From DYKG01 sp964596185 (lineage in GTDB: Bacteria > Muiribacteriota > Ozemobacteria > Ozemobacterales > Ozemobacteraceae), in NCBI GenBank assembly GCA_964596185.1, contig CAZQUE010000014.1:1-64000 (forward strand): a DNA stretch of 64,000 bases, written 5' to 3'. Positions 1-7,770 of this stretch are shown one piece after another. A program made the position numbers and the translations under genes. The first letter of the stretch is position 1. Each line of letters opens with the position of its first letter. Below the pieces are notes generated by a model. The model did not search any database. It had not been told where the DNA came from and saw only the letters and a program-made list of their open reading frames with translations.

Positions 1-1484
1 ACTTCGCCACCATGCCCTCACGCCTTGCGCCTCTCGATGAAAGCGGGCGCCTGATCATTATCAGCGCCGATGAATTCCTGCCGGCCGTTAAGCCCTTAGT
101 CGAATGGAAGCGGAAATGCGGCATAACCACTGTTCTGGTGCCAGTTTCTGAGCTTGGCGGGGCAACCCCTGAAAATATCAAGGGCTTCTTGCAGCAACAA
201 TATGATGAAACCGGTTTTGCCAACGTTTTGCTCGTTGGCGATGCCGAACAGATTCCCACCAATATGGGTGAAAACGAAGGTGCCGATTCAGACCCGGTTT
301 ATGTGAAACTGGCCGGCGACGATCACGTGCCGGACGCTATCATCAGCCGAATTTCTGCCTCTACTGTCGATCGGGTCAGCTATCAGGTCGCCAAGATCAT
401 CAACTATGAGCAGTATCCCGACACCGGTGATGATGCCCAGTGGTATTGCAAAACTCTTGGAATTGCCAGCGAAGAAGGCAGTCCAACTGATTTCGAGCGT
501 ATGGATGAATTGAAAAAAGCCCTGCTCGATGCCGGTCGTTTCGAAGACTTTGCTACGGTTTATGCAAAGCCTTCGTCGCACGGTTCAGGTGGTGGTTATA
601 ATGGTTATCCTTATCCGGGCAGCTATCCTGGCTCTTTCCCCGGACCGATTCCCGGCGTTCCCCACCCGCATTTCCCGATGGAACCGCCGATGCCGATGTA
701 TTCACGTGTGCAAAATACGGATTCGCGCAGCGGAAGTCTTAAAGAGCAGGTTTTTGCATCAGTCAACGGCGGTGTTTCGTTGATTAATTATATTGGCCAT
801 GGCTCTTCTAGCGCCTGGGTCACTTCGGGCTTCAATGTTCAGGATTGCGGCAAGCTTGAAAATGGTCTCAAACTGCCGGTTATTATCAGTGTCGCCTGTG
901 TCAACGGTGATTTCGTCGGAAAAAATTGTTTTTGCGAAGCCTGGATGAATTCGGGAACAATTGAAAAGCCTCGCGGGGCAGTTGCCATTTTTGGCTCGAC
1001 CACCAACCAGTCATGGGTTCCCCCATGTGAGGTGCAGGCGGCTATAGTAAGTGATTTCATCATCAATGATACTTATCAGACCGTGGGTGGCCTGATGACC
1101 AACGGTATTATCAAAGGCCTCGAGATTTACGGCGTAGAAAAGCACAGTGAAGGCGTGAAAATGATGGAGCAATGGCACATTTTCGGCGATGGCACGACCA
1201 TGGTTCGCACCCGCAAGCCGATTACGCCCAGGCTGAAGATAAAAACCGAATCTATCGACGGCGAAAGCCAGGTTTTCGTCAGCGTTCTCGATGAAAACGG
1301 CAAACCGGTAGAGAATGCACGGGTCACTTGTTACACTCGCGGCCTTGAAATGATGGCCACTGCTTTAAGTAATGATCAGGGCCAGGCCAGAGTCAATATC
1401 GGTCTTGAAAAAGGCGATATGGCATTTTTGACAATCATCGGAGCCAATCTGGTTCCGGTTGTTGATAAGGAGATCAAGTTCTAG
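1..1484 (+). CDS. Gingipain-like (C25) cysteine peptidase, 5' end missing
   Basis: The frame is open at the window edge; the first in-frame ATG is at 12, so the true start and any signal peptide or propeptide lie upstream. Counting from that ATG, the caspase-fold catalytic pair is visible as His263 in YIGHGS and Cys296 in SVACVNG. The 33-residue spacing matches what I recall for gingipain R. A Gly/Pro/Tyr/Ser-rich stretch interrupts the domain at about residues 190-230. After about residue 400 comes an Ig/carboxypeptidase-regulatory-like domain (VLDENGKPVENARVTCY), as is usual behind C25 domains. Family members are secreted or surface peptidases that cut after Arg or Lys; specificity here cannot be read. 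A strong terminator follows directly, so this gene ends its operon. Confidence 0.85.
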   Translation, partial: FATMPSRLAPLDESGRLIIISADEFLPAVKPLVEWKRKCGITTVLVPVSELGGATPENIKGFLQQQYDETGFANVLLVGDAEQIPTNMGENEGADSDPVYVKLAGDDHVPDAIISRISASTVDRVSYQVAKIINYEQYPDTGDDAQWYCKTLGIASEEGSPTDFERMDELKKALLDAGRFEDFATVYAKPSSHGSGGGYNGYPYPGSYPGSFPGPIPGVPHPHFPMEPPMPMYSRVQNTDSRSGSLKEQVFASVNGGVSLINYIGHGSSSAWVTSGFNVQDCGKLENGLKLPVIISVACVNGDFVGKNCFCEAWMNSGTIEKPRGAVAIFGSTTNQSWVPPCEVQAAIVSDFIINDTYQTVGGLMTNGIIKGLEIYGVEKHSEGVKMMEQWHIFGDGTTMVRTRKPITPRLKIKTESIDGESQVFVSVLDENGKPVENARVTCYTRGLEMMATALSNDQGQARVNIGLEKGDMAFLTIIGANLVPVVDKEIKF

Positions 1485-1497
1485 GCTTTCTCTTCGA

Positions 1498-1529
1498 GAG
1501 GCTGTCGGGGTGCCGGCAGCCTCTTTTTT
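1498..1529 (+). terminator. Rho-independent terminator after the C25 peptidase gene
   Basis: Two 11-base arms (GAGGCTGTCGG and CCGGCAGCCTC, with one G-U pair) enclose a GGTG loop and are followed by six T. It lies 13 bases after the peptidase stop codon. The arms are nearly the same as in the terminators at 36753 and 59713. Confidence 0.9.
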
Positions 1530-1539
1530 ATTGCCCGAC

Positions 1540-1568
1540 TTGCGGCTTTTCCCGGTAAGTGATATTTT
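1540..1568 (+). promoter_or_regulatory. Possible sigma-70 promoter for the kdsD-like gene
   Basis: TTGCGG (1540-1545) and TATTTT (1563-1568) are 17 bases apart, just after the previous terminator and about 30 bases before the ATG at 1597. The position is right but the -10 is only a fair match. Confidence 0.4.
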
Positions 1569-1596
1569 ACAGCAAACCAAAAATTGGGGCCGCACC

Positions 1597-2562
1597 ATGA
1601 CTAAATCTGTGCTTGAATCTGCAAGAGTCGCGCTAGATATTGAAATAGAATCGATTCAGGAAGCCCGCAATCGGCTTGGCGAAGAGTTTATCTGTGCTGT
1701 CGACCTTATTTTAACCGGTTCAGGTCGCCTGGTTGTATGCGGAATGGGCAAATCAGGGTTGGTCGGCAAAAAGATTTCAGCAACCCTTTCAAGCACTGGT
1801 ACGCCTTCGTTTTTTCTTCATCCTGCAGAAGCTTTGCATGGTGATCTGGGCATGGTCACCGATCAGGACGTTATTCTTTTGCTTTCAAACTCAGGCGAAA
1901 CTGAAGAGATAATACGTCTGGTTCCTTATTTGCGCCGGGTTGGTGCCCGTCTCATTGCAATGGTCGGAAACCTTGATTCATCACTGGCAAAAATGGCCGA
2001 TGTCGCCATTTATTCAGGCGTTGCCAAAGAGGCCTGCCCGATGAATCTTGCCCCAACAAGCTCTACCACGGTAACCATGGCGCTTGGCGATGCAATTGCC
2101 GTCGCCCTGATCGAAGCCCGCGGCTTCAAAGAAAAGGATTTTGCCCGTCTGCATCCATCCGGAAGCCTTGGTCGCAAATTTCTTGTTGTTTCAGATCTTA
2201 TGCATGTTGGCAGTGAGATACCGATTGCCCCGCCAGACCTTGGTCTACGTCAGGCGGTTTTGCAGATGTCGCGCGGCGGTTTCGGCGCTCTGGTAATCGC
2301 CGACGAACAGAAGAATTTGCTCGGGGTTTTTACCGACGGCGATCTGCGCCGCTTTTTCGAAAAGACCACCGAAATCAACCTCGATGTGCCAATAAGTCAG
2401 GTGATGACCGCAAACCCACGCCGCACTGCGCCTGATCGCCTCGCCATGGAAGCCCTGAAGCTGATGGAAGACAAGTCGATTACTTCGCTGCCGGTTGCTG
2501 ATGAAGGCAAAGTCGTTGGCTTCTTGCATCTGCACGACATTCTGCGTGCCCGCCTGGTGTGA
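1597..2562 (+). CDS. kdsD: Arabinose-5-phosphate isomerase, KdsD/KpsF/GutQ family
   Basis: Interconverts D-ribulose 5-phosphate and D-arabinose 5-phosphate, the first step to Kdo for LPS; cytoplasmic. From the ATG at 1597 the protein has 321 residues, the family's usual length. The N-terminal SIS domain carries GMGKSGLVGKKI (about residues 49-60), the LHPAEALHGDLGM segment and SNSGETEEI; two CBS domains fill about 205-321. The frame is open back to 1459, but that would add 46 residues overlapping the peptidase end and the terminator, so I reject the longer start. The gene sits alone between a terminator and a weak promoter. It fits functionally with the Kdo transferase gene at the end of the window. 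KdsD, KpsF and GutQ cannot be told apart by sequence alone. Confidence 0.9.
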   Translation: MTKSVLESARVALDIEIESIQEARNRLGEEFICAVDLILTGSGRLVVCGMGKSGLVGKKISATLSSTGTPSFFLHPAEALHGDLGMVTDQDVILLLSNSGETEEIIRLVPYLRRVGARLIAMVGNLDSSLAKMADVAIYSGVAKEACPMNLAPTSSTTVTMALGDAIAVALIEARGFKEKDFARLHPSGSLGRKFLVVSDLMHVGSEIPIAPPDLGLRQAVLQMSRGGFGALVIADEQKNLLGVFTDGDLRRFFEKTTEINLDVPISQVMTANPRRTAPDRLAMEALKLMEDKSITSLPVADEGKVVGFLHLHDILRARLV

Positions 2563-2605
2563 GCTATAGCGACGGCTTCTCACTCCTGGTTGAGGAATTT
2601 TCGGT

Positions 2606-3412
2606 ATGGCGGCAAACGCATTTTCCATTATAATGATGTACATGATCAAAAGAATTCAGGCTGTTTTTTTGCTGACATTCCTGCTGATGGCATTGCCGAT
2701 TCAGCAGGCTCAGGCCTCATTTATCTCCGATGCTCTGGCAAAAGCTCGCAAGGCAATGCAGAGTGCTTTTCAGATGACTTTTTTGCCAAGTGTCCCGGTG
2801 ATCTTTCATAAAGAAAGCTTTAACCAGATGTTTGCGCATACGCAGAAGAGTATCGATGAAATTAGACTCGAGCATAACGGCCAGACTATTACTAGAGACC
2901 AATTTCAGGATGACAAAGCTTTGCATATCAAAAAATCTGCCGAACTGGCCCTGCATATTAAAAGCTTGATAGGATCTGCTCATCTCGCATACGGAATTAC
3001 CATGGTGATTGGACTGGTCAAGGAAGCGATAGATGGCTCTTTTCTTAACCCGAATGGTTCACGCAGCAAAGAAGATGTTGTTGCCGACCATGTCGGTGCC
3101 ATGGCTGTTTTTGGTCAGAAAAAGTTCGATGCATCGCTGCAGAAAAATCTCGGGACTTTTGTAAAACCGGGGTCGAGTCAGAATTTGCCAGCGGAGACCT
3201 CAACCGGCGTTGCCCAGGCCGAAGCTCAAGTTAACCCATTTTCCGGAGAAGAAATCAACTCGACCGGTTCGGTTGGCGGCACCTCAAAAGCAGACACATC
3301 AAGCCAGTTGCGGCAGAATCTGCTCAAAAAATATTATGAAGCTGCTGAACGTGCAGATAGCGCTGAAATGAAACGGCTCGCAGCTGAGTTGCAAAATTTG
3401 CAGGCAAAGTAA
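2606..3412 (+). CDS. Unknown secreted protein
   Basis: I do not recognise a family. An N-terminal hydrophobic segment ending in QQAQA looks like a signal peptide, followed by a mostly helical, polar protein of about 230 residues with a Ser/Thr/Gly-rich linker near 190-225 and an Ala/Glu/Lys-rich C-terminal helix (KYYEAAERADSAEMKRLAAE). Two starts compete. ATG 2606 has a good GAGGAA ribosome site 8 bases upstream. ATG 2642 (MIKRIQAVF) gives a cleaner signal peptide and lies 7 bases after a TATAAT (2629-2634), which would make a leaderless message. A conserved-looking segment DHVGAMAVFGQKKFD occurs in the middle. It probably acts in the periplasm or on the envelope. Confidence 0.7.
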   Translation: MAANAFSIIMMYMIKRIQAVFLLTFLLMALPIQQAQASFISDALAKARKAMQSAFQMTFLPSVPVIFHKESFNQMFAHTQKSIDEIRLEHNGQTITRDQFQDDKALHIKKSAELALHIKSLIGSAHLAYGITMVIGLVKEAIDGSFLNPNGSRSKEDVVADHVGAMAVFGQKKFDASLQKNLGTFVKPGSSQNLPAETSTGVAQAEAQVNPFSGEEINSTGSVGGTSKADTSSQLRQNLLKKYYEAAERADSAEMKRLAAELQNLQAK

Positions 3413-3460
3413 ACGCCATTAATTTTCTTCAGCGATTAATGAACATCGCTTTCCATTTGA

Positions 3461-3585
3461 ACTAGAAAGTCATGCCCCAGTTGGACGGGGCATCTGGAAA
3501 ATCAATCTAAAGCAAGATCGCCCGATTAAATCGGGCGATGACAAAAAACAGCGAGCTTTTTCTGTATTGCTAGATTGAGTCTAGT
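3461..3585. repeat. REP-like inverted pair of palindromes (REPIN/MITE-like)
   Basis: Between two converging genes lie two hairpins: ATGCCCC/GGGGCAT (3472-3493) and ATCGCCCGAT/ATCGGGCGAT (3517-3539). Read outward, both follow the form GTCAT-NN-CCC...GGG-NN-ATCT, but in opposite orientation, which is the layout of paired REP elements. The unit is bounded by ACTAGA (3461-3466) and its reverse complement TCTAGT (3580-3585). Neither hairpin has a following T run, so a simple terminator is less likely. No second copy was noticed in the window. Confidence 0.55.
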
Positions 3586-3605
3586 ATTAACAGATTTTCA
3601 AGTGA

Positions 3606-4586
3606 TTATTTTGTGCCGAGAGTGGCGACCATAACCGCCTTGATAGTGTGCAGGCGATTTTCGGCCTGGTCGAACACTCGTGAGAATTTGCTTTCAAATA
3701 CTTCTTCAGTGACTTCCATGGCGCCAACTTCTTTTGAAACGATGGTGTCATTGTTGTGGAAAGCGGGCAGACAATGCAGGAAAAGAGGCTTTTCTTTGCC
3801 TGTCGCTTTGAGCATTTTCATGTTGACCTGATAAGGAGTCAGCAGTTTGATGCGGGCTGCCATCTGAGCTTCTTCGCCCATGCTTGCCCAAACATCGGTA
3901 TAAAGAACGTCAGCGCCTTTAACGCCTTTGGCAACGTCATCAGTAATGGTAATTTTGCCACCAGTTTCCTTGGCGATAGCTTCAACTTCTTGAACCAGAG
4001 CTTTTTCCGGGAAGAGAGACTTCGGAGCGACAATGCGGCAATCCATGCCCATTTTTGCACAACCGATCATCAGGGAGTTGGCCATATTGTTGCGACCATC
4101 GCCAACGTAAGCAAAAGAAATGCCTTTGAGGGTGCCAAAATATTCTTCGATAGTGAGCAGGTCAGCAAGAATCTGAGTGGGGTGATACTGGTCGGTCAGA
4201 CCGTTCCAAACCGGAACACCAGCGTATTTCGCCAGTTCTTCAACGGTTTCGTGTTTGAAACCACGGAACTGGATGCCGTCGAACATGCGGCCCAGAACCC
4301 GAGCGGTGTCTTTAACGGTTTCTTTTTTGCCAAGCTGGATATCATCTTTGCCAAGATATTCAGGATGCGCGCCTTCATCAACTGCAGCAACGACAAAAGC
4401 ACATCTGGTGCGGGTCGATGGCTTTTCGAAAATCAGGGCAATGCTCTTGCCTTCGAGGTTGCGTGGTTTGATTCCAGCATATTTGAGTCTTTTCAAATCT
4501 CTCGATAAATCGAGCAGATAGCGAATTTCTTCAGGGGTAAAATCTTTGAGAGTAAGAAATGAACGACCAATCAGATTAAATGCCAT
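3606..4586 (-). CDS. argF: Ornithine carbamoyltransferase
   Basis: Joins carbamoyl phosphate and ornithine to citrulline in arginine synthesis, or runs in reverse in the arginine deiminase pathway; a cytoplasmic trimer. The protein has 326 residues, normal for the family. The carbamoyl-phosphate loop STRTR is at about 57-61, HPTQ at about 135-138, and the ornithine/catalytic HCLP near 271. Purine-rich AAGGAAAAGGAAAAG just before the ATG serves as ribosome site. No other arg or arc gene is nearby. The C-terminal VFDQAENRLHTIKAVM and LPAFHNND segments remind me of catabolic ArcB proteins, so the direction of the reaction in vivo is open. Confidence 0.93.
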   Translation of the reverse strand: MAFNLIGRSFLTLKDFTPEEIRYLLDLSRDLKRLKYAGIKPRNLEGKSIALIFEKPSTRTRCAFVVAAVDEGAHPEYLGKDDIQLGKKETVKDTARVLGRMFDGIQFRGFKHETVEELAKYAGVPVWNGLTDQYHPTQILADLLTIEEYFGTLKGISFAYVGDGRNNMANSLMIGCAKMGMDCRIVAPKSLFPEKALVQEVEAIAKETGGKITITDDVAKGVKGADVLYTDVWASMGEEAQMAARIKLLTPYQVNMKMLKATGKEKPLFLHCLPAFHNNDTIVSKEVGAMEVTEEVFESKFSRVFDQAENRLHTIKAVMVATLGTK

Positions 4587-4674
4587 AATTGTCTTTTCCT
4601 TTTCCTTATATCTTATGCAATAGGGTACCTAATTCAGGTAAATAATAAATAGCACCGGCGCTGTTATAATGCAA

Positions 4675-7600
4675 CTATTTTTGGCGGCTGCCGTGGCAGA
4701 GAACGGCGAAACCGCATTTTTCGCAAAGCTCTTCTAAACCAGGTTGCCAAAGCCTGTCATTGCGAATTTTTTCAACAGTGGCGGCCGCACTTTGTTCAAA
4801 AGCTGGCAGGTTAGGCTCAAGTTCAGCCAAAATCATATTTGGTTCATTGACATAGGCAATGAAGGATCTGGCAAAGCTCAGACAACCAAGCTTGCCTAGC
4901 ACGCCTCTGTTTGCTGCGATCATGTAAAGAGCCAGCTGGTCGGAAAAGGCTGCGTGAGTTTCTTCATTGTAACGGCTTGTCTTGAAATCAATTATTCTGA
5001 CCTCGCTTTCATCGCGGTCGACCCGGTCGGCAAAGCCACGCAAAAAGAACGCGCCATTTTCCGTTTCAAATTTTACATTTACCTCAGCTTCTATCATCCA
5101 TGGCTGTTTTGACGAGAGTTCAGACTCTAAATAATTTCTAAACATGCGATGAACGCGTTGGCGTACAAGATTGCCGGCGTCACCGTAGAGCCCGCACAAA
5201 TCATCGATGATAACGTCCGCCAGGCGCACCTTTTCGACTATCCCTGACAGATTATGACCATGCCGGTCGTGAAAAATTCTTACGGTTTCGTGAAAAAGCG
5301 TTCCGGCCGTGCCTGCAAGGTTAATCGGACGATCATTGAATGAGCTTATGTGGCGACTGGTGAAAAAGAATTTTCGCGGGCATTGCCGATAAAGAGCAAG
5401 ATCTGCAAGCGAAAAGATGTCTTCTTTTCTGTTCGTTTCAGCAATTTCGGCTTTCTGATTCAAAAAATTGGCCAGGTGATCGAGCTGATTGATAATCTGA
5501 GTGCCATCATCTGTAGATTCTTCAAGGTCCGGAATTTCTGGTGGCATTGCTCCGGCATCCGCAAGCCATTTTTCCAGCACGGTAAACCAGTTGGCAAGAC
5601 TTTCACTGCAGCCCAGATCAGGGTTTTTGCTTAACAGCAGATGAATTTCAGCCAAAGGCTCGGTTTCTTTGGCAAGTCTTTCTTCTTCGCCACATACAAC
5701 CAGAAGGTCTTCTGCTCGCGTAAAGGCTACGTAGAGTTTGCGGCGGTCTTCGCTGCTGGCGGCAGTTTCATCTGCTTCAACATACGAACAGAGAGCTTCA
5801 GAAAAACCTTTCCGCCCAGGCTGTTCGGGATCAGCGACCATCAGACCAAGCTCACGATCGAAGTAAATTTTGTCACTGGCTTTGTATGATCTCGATTTAA
5901 GAAAAGGGCAGATAACGACAGGGAATTCAAGCCCCTTGGATTTATGAATCGTCATGATCTTGAGAGCGTCGCCTTCTTCCAGGCCAAGCCCGGCTTCTTC
6001 TTCGTCGATTCCCGAAAGTAAAATGCGCTCGATGAATCCGAGAAAATCACGCAGCGATGTGAAAATACCGCGTTGCTCAAAATTGCGAACAATACCAAGG
6101 AATTTATTCAGGTTGTTTTCCATTCGCCGCCGCTTCAGTTCTGATTCTTGAGCAGCAGCATATTCAAAAAATCCAGCCTGCTCAATTATGCTGTGGCACA
6201 ATTCAATTAAGCCAGGTTTTGAACTGCGATTTTTAAGAAAAACATAGAGCTTTCTGAATTCAAGCACTTTAGCAGGCAAAGCCGCTTCAGGCTGAGCCAA
6301 CAGATGTGGCAGTAGCGAGGTTTTTTCGCTTCTTCCGGCTACTGCGAGTTCGGCAAGTTCGGAGTCTTTCAATCCATACAGCGGACCAGTAAGGATCTTG
6401 GCTGTTGAGTAATCGTCTTCTGGTTGAACCAGAAGCTTCAGAAAAGCAAGAATTTCTTCAATTTCGCTTCGAGCATAAAAACTGAACCCTCCGGAAAGCA
6501 AATATGGAATCTGTCTGGCGGCCAGACAATCTTCAAATTCATGGGGTAGGGCTTTTACACTGTTGAGTATGATTGCAATATCGCCATAGCGACAGGGGCG
6601 TTTTTCGCCACTATGCTTGTCGGTGATCGCCAATCCTGAGGTTACGATTCTTTGAATGAATCCGGTGAGTTCTTCGCATATTTGGCCCGGGGTCATATCT
6701 TTAGAGCTTGTAAAACAACAGACAGCAGGTTTAACCGGAGAGTTGCCTCTTCTTGCAGTTTGAGGGGCAGAAAGCGGTCCGGGTTCGCCGCCATTAAGCA
6801 GAAAAAGATCGGCAAGCTGGATAATTTCACTATATGACCTGAAATTTTCACGTAAAATAATGTCGGTGTCACTGTTGAATCGCCTGAATGTCTCGATGTC
6901 TGCTCCCTGGAACCTGTAAATGCTTTGCTTTTCGTCGCCGACAACGCTGATATGCCCATCATTATTGCGGCAAAAAAGATTTACGATTTCAAGTTGATCA
7001 GGGTTGTTATCTTGAAATTCGTCGATTAGAAAGACTCTGCTGCGGCTTTTTTCACCGCTGGCTGCCTGTTCTTTGATCAATTCTCGACCACGAAGCAGAA
7101 TCTCGTCAAAATCAAGCAAATTGCGGGTTTGCAGTTCTTCAATATAATAGGTGTAAAAACGAAAAAGCCATTCAAGACAGTTGCGTTCGAGCTCACTTGT
7201 TTCACGCTTTTTAAAACGGTCTCGGCTGAGTTGGTAAAACTCTGCGGGCTTGAGAAGATAGCGCCTGATGTTGCTGAGAGCATCGGGAAACTCCTTGATT
7301 AGCCTGGCTGCAATGTTTGCGCCAAGCTTTTCCTTGCCGGAAACTATTTCTTCGCCGTGTAGCTCTGCAAATTTATCTCTCAGATCACTGAGAATGAGCT
7401 GGCGGTCATTTTCGGCAATAACTGCATCAGAGCGATCTATACCTGCACCAAATGGGTCCTTTTTCAAAAAATCACCAATAAATGCATGGAAGGTGGAAAC
7501 TTTCATGTCGCGCAGCAAAGTTGCCGGCAGGCGTCGTCGCTCGATCAGGCGAGCCTTCATTTCTGCCGCTGCTTTTTGGGTATAGGTTATGGCTACAAGT

Positions 7601-7770
7601 TCATCGGGGGCAATGTCGTTGTTAAGCATACTGACAATGCGCCGGGTTAAAACTTCGGTTTTGCCAGAGCCTGCTCCGGCGGCGATGCGCAGGCGGCCAG
7701 CGGGTGGACTGGCAACAGCTTTCTTCTGATCTTCGGTAAGGCCTTCAATAAGTTTGCTCAGATCACTCAT
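4675..7770 (-). CDS. UvrD-type helicase with C-terminal RecB-type nuclease (AdnAB/AddA-like subunit)
   Basis: Expected to unwind and resect DNA double-strand breaks together with its upstream partner. All superfamily 1A helicase motifs are visible: GAGSGKT (32-38), TYTQKAAAEM, LIDEFQDNNPDQ, GDEKQSIYRFQGAD, TIHKSKGLEFPVV and LYVAFTRAEDLL. The C-terminal domain is a PD-(D/E)XK nuclease (FADRVD, IIDFKTS, QLALYM). Cysteines in RQCPRKFFF and CEKCGFAVLC match the four-Cys iron-sulfur pattern of RecB/AddB-type nucleases. At 1031 residues it is close in size to mycobacterial AdnA. The start overlaps the end of the upstream helicase gene by 8 bases, so translation is probably coupled. Unlike AddB, its motor motifs look intact. 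Confidence 0.88.
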   Translation of the reverse strand: MSDLSKLIEGLTEDQKKAVASPPAGRLRIAAGAGSGKTEVLTRRIVSMLNNDIAPDELVAITYTQKAAAEMKARLIERRRLPATLLRDMKVSTFHAFIGDFLKKDPFGAGIDRSDAVIAENDRQLILSDLRDKFAELHGEEIVSGKEKLGANIAARLIKEFPDALSNIRRYLLKPAEFYQLSRDRFKKRETSELERNCLEWLFRFYTYYIEELQTRNLLDFDEILLRGRELIKEQAASGEKSRSRVFLIDEFQDNNPDQLEIVNLFCRNNDGHISVVGDEKQSIYRFQGADIETFRRFNSDTDIILRENFRSYSEIIQLADLFLLNGGEPGPLSAPQTARRGNSPVKPAVCCFTSSKDMTPGQICEELTGFIQRIVTSGLAITDKHSGEKRPCRYGDIAIILNSVKALPHEFEDCLAARQIPYLLSGGFSFYARSEIEEILAFLKLLVQPEDDYSTAKILTGPLYGLKDSELAELAVAGRSEKTSLLPHLLAQPEAALPAKVLEFRKLYVFLKNRSSKPGLIELCHSIIEQAGFFEYAAAQESELKRRRMENNLNKFLGIVRNFEQRGIFTSLRDFLGFIERILLSGIDEEEAGLGLEEGDALKIMTIHKSKGLEFPVVICPFLKSRSYKASDKIYFDRELGLMVADPEQPGRKGFSEALCSYVEADETAASSEDRRKLYVAFTRAEDLLVVCGEEERLAKETEPLAEIHLLLSKNPDLGCSESLANWFTVLEKWLADAGAMPPEIPDLEESTDDGTQIINQLDHLANFLNQKAEIAETNRKEDIFSLADLALYRQCPRKFFFTSRHISSFNDRPINLAGTAGTLFHETVRIFHDRHGHNLSGIVEKVRLADVIIDDLCGLYGDAGNLVRQRVHRMFRNYLESELSSKQPWMIEAEVNVKFETENGAFFLRGFADRVDRDESEVRIIDFKTSRYNEETHAAFSDQLALYMIAANRGVLGKLGCLSFARSFIAYVNEPNMILAELEPNLPAFEQSAAATVEKIRNDRLWQPGLEELCEKCGFAVLCHGSRQK

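Noticed and set aside
1459..1596. Upstream extension of the kdsD gene
   Set aside because: Would overlap the peptidase gene end, its terminator and the likely promoter; family length fits the ATG at 1597.
3413..3605. Hairpins as terminator of the unknown secreted gene or of argF
   Set aside because: Neither hairpin has a following T run on either strand; a REP-like repeat fits better.
3756..4508. 250-residue open frame on the plus strand
   Set aside because: Lies fully antisense to the ornithine carbamoyltransferase gene, has no ribosome site and no recognisable protein features.
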